A stretch of DNA of 19,750 nucleotides, taken from Pseudomonadota bacterium. GTDB lineage: Bacteria > Pseudomonadota > Alphaproteobacteria > Rhizobiales > Rhizobiaceae. The notes below the pieces were generated by a model. That model had not been told where the DNA came from. It saw only the letters and a list, made by a program, of their open reading frames with translations, and searched no databases. Below, in pieces: positions 7,982 to 14,915 of this stretch; positions within the stretch are counted from its first letter, which is position 1; every line of letters begins with the position of its first letter. Where the stretch lies: the NCBI GenBank assembly GCA_023387775.1, contig JAEWHN010000405.1, positions 1 through 19,750 of the forward strand, read 5' to 3'. The translations under genes were made by a program, and so were the position numbers.

Positions 7982-8989
7982 ATGATAACGAGGCCAGTTT
8001 TCAAATTCATCAAGTCGGTAGCACTCGGGCTCGGATTGGCGGTGCTGAGCGCGGCCGCCTCGGCGCAGCCGGTGACGCTGCGCATGGTCGGCGCCTGGGC
8101 GCACGGATTTTCGCCAACCGCCGATGTCGGCAAGAGCTTCATGGACAATGTGAACCGGCTGGGTGAGGGCAAGGTCAAGGTCCAATATATCGGCGCCGAC
8201 GACGTCCTGCCGCCGTTCGACCAGCCCGAAGCGCTGGTGAATGGCGTGTTCGACGTCTGGTACGGCGCGCCCAACTATTGGGCCGGCGTGGTTCCCGGCG
8301 GCGATATCACCGAACTCTCGCCGTTCCAGACCCCGGACAACGGTCCCGGCACCGAACTCTATGACTTCATGGTCAAGATGTATGAGCCCAAGGGCGTCCG
8401 TTATATCGGCCACGCCGCCGGCGATCTCGGTGTCGGCGTTCACTACATCAGCACCCAGTTCAAGGTCGCCGGGATCGACGATCTGAAGGGCAAGAAGCTG
8501 CGCGTGGCACCTCTTACGCGCCACTTCATCAAGGCCGCCGGTGCCGAATCCGTGACCTTGCCGCCCAGCGAAATCTTCCTGGCTATGGATCGCGGCACCG
8601 TCGACGGTTTCAGTTGGCCGGTGGCGGATGCCTTCACCCGCTACGGTTGGCAGAGCGTCACCAAGTACATGATAGACCAGCCGATGTACCGGAGCGGCGC
8701 AAGCATCGCCATGAACCTAGACAAGTGGAACAGCCTTCCCGCCGATGTGCAGGACATCCTGCTTGAGGCCATGAAGGAAACGCAGGAGTGGACCCGGGGC
8801 TGGTTCGCGCAGAACCTCGCCGAGCAGGTCGGGCTGATGGAGCAGGCCGGCATGGAGGTCATCAAGCTTTCCGATGCCGAAGCCGAGCGCTGGAACACCG
8901 TCGCGAACGACGCCTTGTGGGCCTACTACCAGGGCATCATGAGTTCCGACACGTTCGCCGAAGCCAAGCGTTTGCTCACAGCGCAGTAG
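7982..8989 (+). CDS. TRAP transporter substrate-binding protein (DctP family)
   Basis: A 335-residue periplasmic protein. ATG 7982 has GGGAGGA just upstream (7972-7978), and the protein begins with a clear Sec signal peptide: basic residues R4, K8, K11, a hydrophobic core, and a probable ASA/Q cut near residue 28. The longer open frame upstream is noise. DctP marks include DDLKGKKLRVAPLT with the conserved substrate-binding Arg, LPPSEIFLAMDRGTVDGFSW, and a long C-terminal helix. Such proteins bind organic acids, including keto acids, aromatic acids and ectoine-like compounds, and deliver them to the DctQM membrane part encoded next. The ligand cannot be named; context suggests the substrate of the hydroxylase or amidohydrolase. 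Confidence 0.93.
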   Translation: MITRPVFKFIKSVALGLGLAVLSAAASAQPVTLRMVGAWAHGFSPTADVGKSFMDNVNRLGEGKVKVQYIGADDVLPPFDQPEALVNGVFDVWYGAPNYWAGVVPGGDITELSPFQTPDNGPGTELYDFMVKMYEPKGVRYIGHAAGDLGVGVHYISTQFKVAGIDDLKGKKLRVAPLTRHFIKAAGAESVTLPPSEIFLAMDRGTVDGFSWPVADAFTRYGWQSVTKYMIDQPMYRSGASIAMNLDKWNSLPADVQDILLEAMKETQEWTRGWFAQNLAEQVGLMEQAGMEVIKLSDAEAERWNTVANDALWAYYQGIMSSDTFAEAKRLLTAQ

Positions 8990-9081
8990 TAGCGCGTTCA
9001 GCCAGGCGCGCCGGGCTGGCAGGGGCTTCGCCCTTGTCAGCCATGGCGGTGCGCCGGGCCGGACCCAGCCTGGAAACGGCA

Positions 9082-9597
9082 ATGAAAAAGCTCCTAAGAC
9101 TCTTCGATCTCATTCTCAACGCCTTGGCTGTCGCAGCCGGCGCCGTGCTGATGACAATGATGCTGGCGACCGTGGTCAAGGTCGTCTTGCGCGTGTTCTT
9201 CAATCACGGTCTTCTCGGCATCGACCAGGTCAGCGGCATCATGATGGTGTACCTGACTTTCTTCGGCGCGGCCTGGGTGCTGCGCAACGAGGGCCATGTC
9301 ACCATCGACATCCTGACAAGCGCTCTGCCCGAGAAGGCCAGGCGTGTGGTGGGTGTCGTCTGCTCGCTGGTCGGCGCCGCGGCGTGTCTGACCATCGCGT
9401 ATTTCTCCACCGTCGCGACGGGCCTCTCGATCCAGCGCGGCGTGATGGTGGCCGCCGAGCTCGAAATCCCCCGTGCCGTGAACCTCTGGGCGATCCCTTT
9501 CGGCTGCACGCTACTGGGCCTCGAATTCCTCCGCCGCGCGGCACGCATCTACACGGGCGACGCCGTCACTCCCGCATTCGAAAAGATGGAGGCCTGA
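9082..9597 (+). CDS. TRAP transporter small membrane subunit (DctQ family)
   Basis: A 171-residue membrane protein with four hydrophobic segments at about 10-32, 50-68, 88-110 and 132-152. The DctQ signature RNEGHVTIDIL is at 68-78. ATG 9082 (MKKLLRLF) is the likely start because family members begin with a short basic stretch before the first helix; an ATG at 9043 in the same frame is possible, and neither has a strong ribosome site. It would form a complex with DctM and accept ligand from the binding protein. It lies 92 bases after dctP and five bases before dctM. Confidence 0.9.
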   Translation: MKKLLRLFDLILNALAVAAGAVLMTMMLATVVKVVLRVFFNHGLLGIDQVSGIMMVYLTFFGAAWVLRNEGHVTIDILTSALPEKARRVVGVVCSLVGAAACLTIAYFSTVATGLSIQRGVMVAAELEIPRAVNLWAIPFGCTLLGLEFLRRAARIYTGDAVTPAFEKMEA

Positions 9598-9602
9598 CTG
9601 AC

Positions 9603-10916
9603 ATGGAATGGTGGACATTTCTATTCGCCTTCTTCGCCGGCCTGGCAACGCTGATGTTCATCGGTCTGCCCGTGGCCATCGCCTTCATCCTGGTCAACAT
9701 GGTCGGTGTCTACTTCCTCTGGGGCGGCGTTTCCGGCTTCAATCAGATCATCCTCAGCATCGACAGCTCGATCTCGACCTTCGTGCTGGTGCCGGTTCCC
9801 ATGTTCATCCTCATGGGCTCGATGATGTTCCATGCGGGCATCGCGCAGAAGATGATCGAGGTGCTGGATCAGTGGCTCGGCTTCATCGCGGGGCGGCTTG
9901 CCGTGCTTGCCATCGGCGCCGGCGCGATCCTGGGCACGCTGACTGGCGTGGCCATGGGCAGCGTGGCCATGCTGGGCTCGACGCTGACGCCCGAGATGGA
10001 AAAGCGCGGCTATGCCAAGGAGATGTCGCTCGGGCCGATCCTTGCCAGCGGCGGCCTGGCCATCCTGATTCCGCCGAGCACGCTGGCGATCGTGCTGGCC
10101 AGCCTGGGCGGATTCTCGGTGGCCAAGATCCTGATCGGCATCATCCTGCCGGGCATCCTCCTTGCCGTCCTCTGCATCGGCTACATCGTCATCCGCGCCT
10201 GGCTGCAGCCGGACATGGCGCCGCACTACGACGTGGTGCGCCCCCCGCTGGGCAAGCGCCTGAAGGATGCCGGGCTCTACCTGCTGCCGCCGTGCTCGAT
10301 CGTGTTCATCATCATCGCGTGCATCTTCTTCGGCGCTGCGACGCCCACCGAGGCAGCAGCGATCGGGACCTTTCTCACCTTCGTCCTGGCTGCCCTCTAC
10401 GGTCGGCTGAACCTTGAGACGCTGAAGAAGGGCATCGGCTCGGCCACCCAGCTGTCGGTGATGATCCTGATCATCCTCACCGGCTCGGCCGGTTTCAGCC
10501 AGCTGCTGAGCTTCTCGGGCGCTACGGCTGCGTTGACCGACATTGCCAGCAACCTGCCGGTGCATCCGCTGGTGCTGATGATCATCATGCAGCTGATCGT
10601 GATGTTCCTCGGCATGTTCATCGAGCAGACCTCGATCGTGCTGGTCACGATCCCGATCTTCCTGCCGATCATCCATGCGATGGGCTGGGATCCGATCTGG
10701 TTCGGCATCATCATGATGGTGAACCTGGAGATGGCGACGATCACGCCGCCCTTCGGCCTGTCCCTGTTCGTGATGAAGGGCATTGCCCCCAGGAACACGA
10801 CCATGGGCGACATCTACCGCGCAGCAATGCCGTTCATCGTTATCAACATCGTCCTGATGGCGCTGATGATGGCGTTCCCCGACCTCGTGCTGTGGCTGCC
10901 CAGCTTCATGCCTTGA
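9603..10916 (+). CDS. TRAP transporter large permease subunit (DctM family)
   Basis: A 437-residue, very hydrophobic protein with about a dozen membrane segments, the usual size for DctM. Motifs are PVPMFILMGSMM at 64-75, the GTLTGVAMGSVAMLGS stretch near 111-126, GLAILIPPSTLAIV at 151-164 and a matching ITPPFGLSLFV in the second half. This pseudo-repeat is typical of the ion-transporter superfamily fold that couples uptake to sodium. ATG 9603 follows GGAGG (9588-9592) by ten bases. A 10-bp perfect hairpin follows its stop before the next gene. Confidence 0.95.
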   Translation: MEWWTFLFAFFAGLATLMFIGLPVAIAFILVNMVGVYFLWGGVSGFNQIILSIDSSISTFVLVPVPMFILMGSMMFHAGIAQKMIEVLDQWLGFIAGRLAVLAIGAGAILGTLTGVAMGSVAMLGSTLTPEMEKRGYAKEMSLGPILASGGLAILIPPSTLAIVLASLGGFSVAKILIGIILPGILLAVLCIGYIVIRAWLQPDMAPHYDVVRPPLGKRLKDAGLYLLPPCSIVFIIIACIFFGAATPTEAAAIGTFLTFVLAALYGRLNLETLKKGIGSATQLSVMILIILTGSAGFSQLLSFSGATAALTDIASNLPVHPLVLMIIMQLIVMFLGMFIEQTSIVLVTIPIFLPIIHAMGWDPIWFGIIMMVNLEMATITPPFGLSLFVMKGIAPRNTTMGDIYRAAMPFIVINIVLMALMMAFPDLVLWLPSFMP

Positions 10917-10931
10917 CACTTGAACCACCAG

Positions 10932-10956
10932 CAGGCGGCCGAAAGCCGGCCGCCTG
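10932..10956 (+). other. Perfect GC-rich hairpin between dctM and the M20 gene
   Basis: CAGGCGGCCG (10932-10941) and CGGCCGCCTG (10947-10956) form a perfect 10-bp stem around a five-base loop. No T run follows, so it is not a standard terminator. It may protect the upstream mRNA end or reduce read-through into the next gene. Confidence 0.7.
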
Positions 10957-11000
10957 ACGACCAATGGCGTTCAACGCCGCTTTACCTCAGGAGCCCTACA

Positions 11001-12272
11001 GTGAGCACAGATATCCGCCAGGCTGTCTTGGATGTGATCGACCAGAACCGCGACAAGGCGGTCGAGTTTCTGCAGAAGATGATCGCCATTCCCAGCGTCA
11101 CCGGCGACGAAGCCGCCATCCAGCGCTTCGTTGCCGACTATATGGAAGGCATCGGCCTCGAGGTCGACATGTGGGAGACGGACTGGGAAGAGCTCAAGAA
11201 GCATCCCGGCTATCGCCCGGTCGATCGTGGCTATGAGGGCCGCCCCAACATCGTGGCGACCCGCAAGGGCGCGGGCGGCGGGCGCTCCTTGCTGCTCAAC
11301 GGCCACACGGACGTCATTCCCGTCGGCAACGGCGAAGGCTGGACCGACGATCCGTGGTCGGCAAAGATCAAGGACGGCCGCATCTATGGCCGCGGCTCCT
11401 GCGACATGAAGAGCGGCGTGGCCAGCCACATTCTGGCGGTGCAGTTCCTGAAGGAAGCGGGCATCGAGCTGAAGGGCGACGTGATGATCAACGTCGTCAT
11501 CGACGAGGAGGTCAGCGGCCACGGCACGCTCGACACGGTCATCCGAGGCTACAAGGCCGATGCCGGCATCTCCGGCGAGACCAGCGATCTGGGCGTTCAG
11601 CCGGCATGCATCGGCCGCATCTGGTTCCAGATCGACGTGCAGGGCAAGCCGGCGGGTATCCAGCAGCGCTATCTGGGCATCAGCGCCATCGATCTGGGCA
11701 ACAAGATCGTCAAGGCGGTGCAGGAGCTGGAGGACCACCGCGTGGCCACTGTCAAGCATCCGCTCTATCCGAGTGCGCTGGATTCCCTGCCATGCATCAT
11801 CGGCAGCTTCCAGGCCGGCAACTATCCGAGCGCCTTCCCGGCGAGTGCGGTGCTGAAGGGCAGCATCGGCACCGTGCCGGGCGAGGACCACGAGGGCGTC
11901 AAGCAGAGCCTGCGTGACAAGATCGCCGAAGTGGCCGCGCAGGACGAGTGGATGAAGGATCACCCGCCCGTGGTGCGCTTCGTCGGCTACGACGCCGAGG
12001 CTTCGGAGATCCCGGTCGGCCATCCGATCGTCGACCTGGTCAGCAAGAACTACACCGAAATCACCGGCAAGGCGCCGGTCATCAGCGGACGCCAGGGCGC
12101 CGCAGACACGCGCTTCCTCAACAGCTACGGCAACACGCCGACGGTGATCTTCGGCCCCGGCTCGACCGCTGTGATGCATGCCAACGACGAGTATGTCTCG
12201 ATCGACGACTACATCACCTCCATCAAGGTGATGGCGCTGTGCATCCTCGACTGGTGCAACACCCCGAAATAA
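11001..12272 (+). CDS. M20-family amidohydrolase (ArgE/DapE/acetylornithine deacetylase-like)
   Basis: A 423-residue zinc-dependent amidohydrolase. GTG 11001 has AGGAG seven bases upstream (10989-10993) and gives an N-terminus typical of the family. The di-zinc site is visible: H102 and D104 (GHTDV), D135 (RGSCDMKSG), the catalytic E169 and metal E170 (IDEEVSG), and H393 near the end (VMHANDEY). Members remove acyl, carbamoyl or peptide groups from amino acids. The active-site set is complete. It sits downstream of the TRAP genes and before the CoxG-like gene, suggesting it works on the imported compound or on the product of the molybdenum hydroxylase. An amide product such as an N-acyl-diaminopropionate would connect it to the lyase at 2528, but this is inference. 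Confidence 0.9.
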   Translation: MSTDIRQAVLDVIDQNRDKAVEFLQKMIAIPSVTGDEAAIQRFVADYMEGIGLEVDMWETDWEELKKHPGYRPVDRGYEGRPNIVATRKGAGGGRSLLLNGHTDVIPVGNGEGWTDDPWSAKIKDGRIYGRGSCDMKSGVASHILAVQFLKEAGIELKGDVMINVVIDEEVSGHGTLDTVIRGYKADAGISGETSDLGVQPACIGRIWFQIDVQGKPAGIQQRYLGISAIDLGNKIVKAVQELEDHRVATVKHPLYPSALDSLPCIIGSFQAGNYPSAFPASAVLKGSIGTVPGEDHEGVKQSLRDKIAEVAAQDEWMKDHPPVVRFVGYDAEASEIPVGHPIVDLVSKNYTEITGKAPVISGRQGAADTRFLNSYGNTPTVIFGPGSTAVMHANDEYVSIDDYITSIKVMALCILDWCNTPK

Positions 12273-12301
12273 CCGCGGCCTAGCCGCTCAACAGTCCAAA
12301 C

Positions 12302-12330
12302 GGGCGGTTCGGCGTCACCGCCGGCCGCCC
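12302..12330 (+). other. GC-rich hairpin upstream of the CoxG-like gene
   Basis: GGGCGG (12302-12307) pairs with CCGCCC (12325-12330), with an inner CGGCG/CGCCG stem (12310-12314, 12319-12323) and a four-base loop. Only a weak T stretch follows (ATTTTA), and the ribosome site of the next gene starts twelve bases later. It could act as a weak attenuator or as an RNA-stability element. Confidence 0.5.
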
Positions 12331-12352
12331 CGTCATTTTACAGGAGCAGACC

Positions 12353-12985
12353 ATGCCAGAGATAAAACAAGTCTTCACCGTCGGCCATCCGCGCGCAGTG
12401 GTCTGGGCCGAGTTCCAGAACCTGCCGAAAATCGTCGGCTGCATCCCGGGCGCTTCCCTCACCGAGCAGGCGTCGCCGCAGCATGCCAAGGGTCGCATGA
12501 CCGTGAAACTCGGTCCGGTTCGGGCCGATTTCGCCGGCGAGATGGAGATTTCCGTCGACGAGCCGAACTATACCGGCACGATCGTGGGGGCCGGCATCGA
12601 CAAGAGCCATGGCTCGCGCGCCAAGGGCAATGTCACCTACAAGCTGGAAGAAACCGCCGACGGCCGTGGCACCAAGGTAGTGGTGTCGGTCGACTACACG
12701 CTCTCGGGATCGCTGGCGCAATTTGCGCGCGGCGGCATCGTCGACGCCGTCGCGGACCAGATCTGCAAGGATTTCACCATCAACCTTGAAGAGCAGCTCA
12801 ACGCAGCCCATGCGCCGGTGGCCGCAGCGGTCGAAGGGCCGATGATGGCGGAGGCGAACGGCGCGGTCCCATCCGCGCCTGCGCCGGCAAGTGCCAGAAA
12901 GGGCGCGAGCGAACTCAATGTACTCGGCCTGATCGCGGCAATCATCCGCAACAAGATCAGAGGGTTGTTTCGCAAGAGCGTTTGA
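12353..12985 (+). CDS. coxG: CoxG-like SRPBCC-domain protein
   Basis: A 210-residue protein. ATG 12353 follows AGGAG (12342-12346) by six bases. Residues 1-150 match the CoxG domain: the family CIPGA at 30-34, then MTVKLGPVRADFAGEM and the TYKLEE / SGSLAQFARGGIV stretch. An Ala/Pro-rich linker (about 155-182) leads to a C-terminal amphipathic, basic helix (188-210, LNVLGLIAAIIRNKIRGLF), expected to bind the membrane. CoxG proteins link CoxMSL-type hydroxylases to the membrane, and work on CO dehydrogenase points to a role in quinone delivery. Here it is last in the TRAP operon, while the hydroxylase subunits are in the divergent operon. That ties the two arms together functionally. Confidence 0.88.
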   Translation: MPEIKQVFTVGHPRAVVWAEFQNLPKIVGCIPGASLTEQASPQHAKGRMTVKLGPVRADFAGEMEISVDEPNYTGTIVGAGIDKSHGSRAKGNVTYKLEETADGRGTKVVVSVDYTLSGSLAQFARGGIVDAVADQICKDFTINLEEQLNAAHAPVAAAVEGPMMAEANGAVPSAPAPASARKGASELNVLGLIAAIIRNKIRGLFRKSV

Positions 12986-12992
12986 AACGCGA

Positions 12993-13029
12993 AAGGCAGG
13001 CCGCCTGGGTGCCAAGCGGCCGAAGCCTT
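12993..13029. terminator. Imperfect hairpin between convergent coxG and lysR genes
   Basis: AAGGC (12993-12997) pairs with GCCTT (13025-13029), and GGCCGC (12999-13004) with GCGGCC (13016-13021), with a small internal loop. It lies between the converging stops at 12985 and 13058 and has no long T run on either side. A weak bidirectional terminator is the likeliest role. Confidence 0.45.
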
Positions 13030-13057
13030 GCGCGTCCGACGGGTCGAGCGCGCAAAT

Positions 13058-13987
13058 CTAGTCATCCCGCTTGCCGGCGGACATCACGTTCTGGCTTTTC
13101 GAGATTGAGATGATCCAGGCACGCAGATCGGGCCCGAACGGCTTTGACAGCGCCGCGCGGTCCCAGGCGAGAAAATATGCCTGCGACAGCTTCAGGCGCA
13201 GGTCGAAGGGCACGACCAGGCGGCCGGCTTCGAGGTCGTCGGCCACCATTGCGAGTTGCGCCAGAACAAAGCCCCGCCCGTTGATCGCCGCGTCGATGGC
13301 CGAGCTCGACAGCGAGAAGGTCATCACGCCATGCGTCATGCGCGGCTCGGCTCCGATCCTCTCGGCCCAGTCCGACCAGGTGGGGGCGGCCTTGTGGTCA
13401 CGGTCCCATTCGATGCCCAGCAACGGCAGGGCGAGAATGTCGAAAGGGTTGGCGACGGGATGAGCCTCCAGAAACGCCGGCGAGCATGCCGGCACCACCC
13501 AGTCGGTGAAGAGCTCGACATAGTGGTCGTATTTCCGGATGCGGTCGCCGTAGGAAATTCGAAAATCGATGGAATCTTCCCCGAGCTGCGGTTCGGAACC
13601 CTTGCCCAGAAGGCGCACATTCGCGTCGCGGTGCGACATCTGCCAATCGGCAAGGCGCGGCGCCAGCCATTTGCCAGCGAGGGAAGGAAGGCAGCTGATC
13701 ACGATGCCGCCGGTGTTTCTTAGTCGGCTCAGCTTATCCTGCGCGCTGCGCAGCTGTTCGAAGGCAGGGCGGATTTCGCCGTGATAGATGCGCCCCCAGG
13801 AAGTGAGCTGGACACTGTTGCCGCGCCGTTCCAGCAAGCGCAGGTTCAGCGCCTCTTCCGCCTTGCGCAGCTGCTGGCTGATGGCGCCGGGCGTGACGCC
13901 CAGCTCGGCGGCAGCGTCGGTCACGTTGCCCAGCCTTCCGAAGGCATCGAACGCCTGCAGAGCTTTCAAAGGCGGCAGCTTGGTCAA
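13058..13987 (-). CDS. LysR-family transcriptional regulator (GcvA-like)
   Basis: A 309-residue protein starting with TTG at 13987, supported by GGAGG (13999-13995) seven bases upstream and by the normal N-terminus LPPLKALQAFDAFGRLGNVT. The winged helix-turn-helix is at about 5-65, recognition helix near 33-42 (PGAISQQLRK). The effector-binding domain covers about 92-300. The wording of the N-terminal part is that of the GcvA-like subgroup, whose relatives often answer to amino acids or one-carbon metabolites. It is divergent from the di-iron oxygenase gene with 156 bases between, the standard arrangement for a LysR activator and its target. The inducer is probably the substrate of that cluster. 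Confidence 0.93.
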   Translation of the reverse strand: MTKLPPLKALQAFDAFGRLGNVTDAAAELGVTPGAISQQLRKAEEALNLRLLERRGNSVQLTSWGRIYHGEIRPAFEQLRSAQDKLSRLRNTGGIVISCLPSLAGKWLAPRLADWQMSHRDANVRLLGKGSEPQLGEDSIDFRISYGDRIRKYDHYVELFTDWVVPACSPAFLEAHPVANPFDILALPLLGIEWDRDHKAAPTWSDWAERIGAEPRMTHGVMTFSLSSSAIDAAINGRGFVLAQLAMVADDLEAGRLVVPFDLRLKLSQAYFLAWDRAALSKPFGPDLRAWIISISKSQNVMSAGKRDD

Positions 13988-14020
13988 CCGTTTTCCTCCC
14001 CGGTTACGTTATTTCATACC

Positions 14021-14052
14021 TTAGTTTTTCTAAATCGCAACGCAATTCTAAT
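14021..14052. promoter_or_regulatory. LysR-type T-N11-A box and CTAAT box in the divergent spacer
   Basis: TTAG-N5-CTAA at 14021-14033 is a 13-base inverted repeat of the T-N11-A type, 34 bases upstream of the lysR start and 110 bases upstream of the di-iron gene start. A CTAAT box, the core known for E. coli GcvA, lies at 14048-14052. Both are in the most AT-rich part of this spacer. Position suits the recognition site of the divergent LysR protein, but binding is not shown. Confidence 0.5.
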
Positions 14053-14143
14053 CGCTGTGTCCAGCGCCCGCTCGGCACTATCGTAGTTCCCAACGAGCTG
14101 GCCTTCTCGCAACCAATCGACGGGAATTATTGGAGAGAAAACT

Positions 14144-14836
14144 ATGGTGGATGTCAGAAACGTGCGTGGTGGAGACGGCTTGGTCGGGATCAGCGAAGAG
14201 GTCGACCAGATCCTGGATTCCGTCGTGGAGTCCACCAGGCTGGCGACCGAGGCGTTTTTCGAATCCTACGACAAGAACCCAGACCCGAAGGTTCTGGCAG
14301 CCTGGCTCGAGCCGCGCGCGTGGCGCGAAATCGACTATGTCTTTCTGCTGAACGAGCAGATTCGCCGCTATGGCATGGGCTTTTCGCGCACCCACATCAC
14401 GCTTCTTGCCAAGCAGTCCTTCCAGGAGGCCGAGCACTACGAAGCGGTCGGCAAGGCGATCGAGTCGCTCGGCGGCACCGTCCCGGTTTCCGTGCCCGAA
14501 GAGGCTCGGCCCTGGAGCGAGTTCCTCTGGGACTGCCTGGAGCGCCACCCGCTGGCCGCGATCGCGGCCTGGAACGTCTCCGAGACCTCGGCCTCGGGCA
14601 GTTTCGAGCCTACCTTCCGGGCCGGCGAAAGGCACCAGTTCGACGAGGTGGTTCGGGTCTACAGGCAGATCGAAATCGACGAAAAGTTCCATGTCGGCCT
14701 CGGCCGCCAGATACTGTCGAGCTATGCCAGGACCGATCACGACCGCGAGGAGATTCTGCGGGCGATGAGGGGCATGCGCGACATCGCGTGGAAGACGTTT
14801 ACGCCCGAATCCGTCGCCCAGTCCCGCCGCGCCTGA
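14144..14836 (+). CDS. Ferritin-like di-iron carboxylate protein, probable small oxygenase/demethylase component
   Basis: A 230-residue, mostly helical protein with no name I can assign. ATG 14144 follows GGAGAG (14132-14137) by six bases. Two ExxH motifs are present, E95-A-E-H98 and E180-K-F-H183, each preceded 33 residues earlier by a Glu in a helix (E62 in WREIDYVF, E147 in VSETSAS). This E...ExxH / E...ExxH layout is the ligand set of di-iron oxygenases and ferritin-like proteins. No transmembrane segment or signal peptide is visible, so it is cytoplasmic. The next genes encode a VanB-type reductase and two glutathione-dependent formaldehyde enzymes, which suggests that it oxidises a methyl group and releases formaldehyde. 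A heme-oxygenase-like (HDO/TenA-like) fold is an alternative. Metal-site reading is good, function is inference. Confidence 0.78.
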   Translation: MVDVRNVRGGDGLVGISEEVDQILDSVVESTRLATEAFFESYDKNPDPKVLAAWLEPRAWREIDYVFLLNEQIRRYGMGFSRTHITLLAKQSFQEAEHYEAVGKAIESLGGTVPVSVPEEARPWSEFLWDCLERHPLAAIAAWNVSETSASGSFEPTFRAGERHQFDEVVRVYRQIEIDEKFHVGLGRQILSSYARTDHDREEILRAMRGMRDIAWKTFTPESVAQSRRA

Positions 14837-14852
14837 ACCGGCCGCAACTCAT

Positions 14853-14880
14853 GCGTTGCCCGGTCTTGATCGGGCAGCGC
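14853..14880 (+). other. GC-rich hairpin between the di-iron gene and the reductase gene
   Basis: GCGTTGCCCG (14853-14862) pairs with CGGGCAGCGC (14871-14880) over ten positions with one T-G pair and an eight-base loop. No T run follows. It lies 16 bases after the stop of the di-iron gene and 21 bases before the reductase ribosome site, a place where it could set the relative levels of oxygenase and reductase. Confidence 0.6.
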
Positions 14881-14915
14881 CGTTGTTGAGGTCGTCCATT
14901 CGGGAGGTTGAGTTA

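Noticed and set aside
10932..10956. Rho-independent terminator after dctM
   Set aside because: The stem is strong but no T run follows, so it was listed as a hairpin instead.
9621..10964. A 447-codon minus-strand frame opposite dctM
   Set aside because: The product is a run of His, Asp, Gln and Arg residues that mirrors hydrophobic codons on the other strand. DctM is certain, so this is a shadow.
10971..12179. A 402-codon minus-strand frame opposite the M20 gene
   Set aside because: Antisense to a gene with a full zinc site. No ribosome site or domain was seen.
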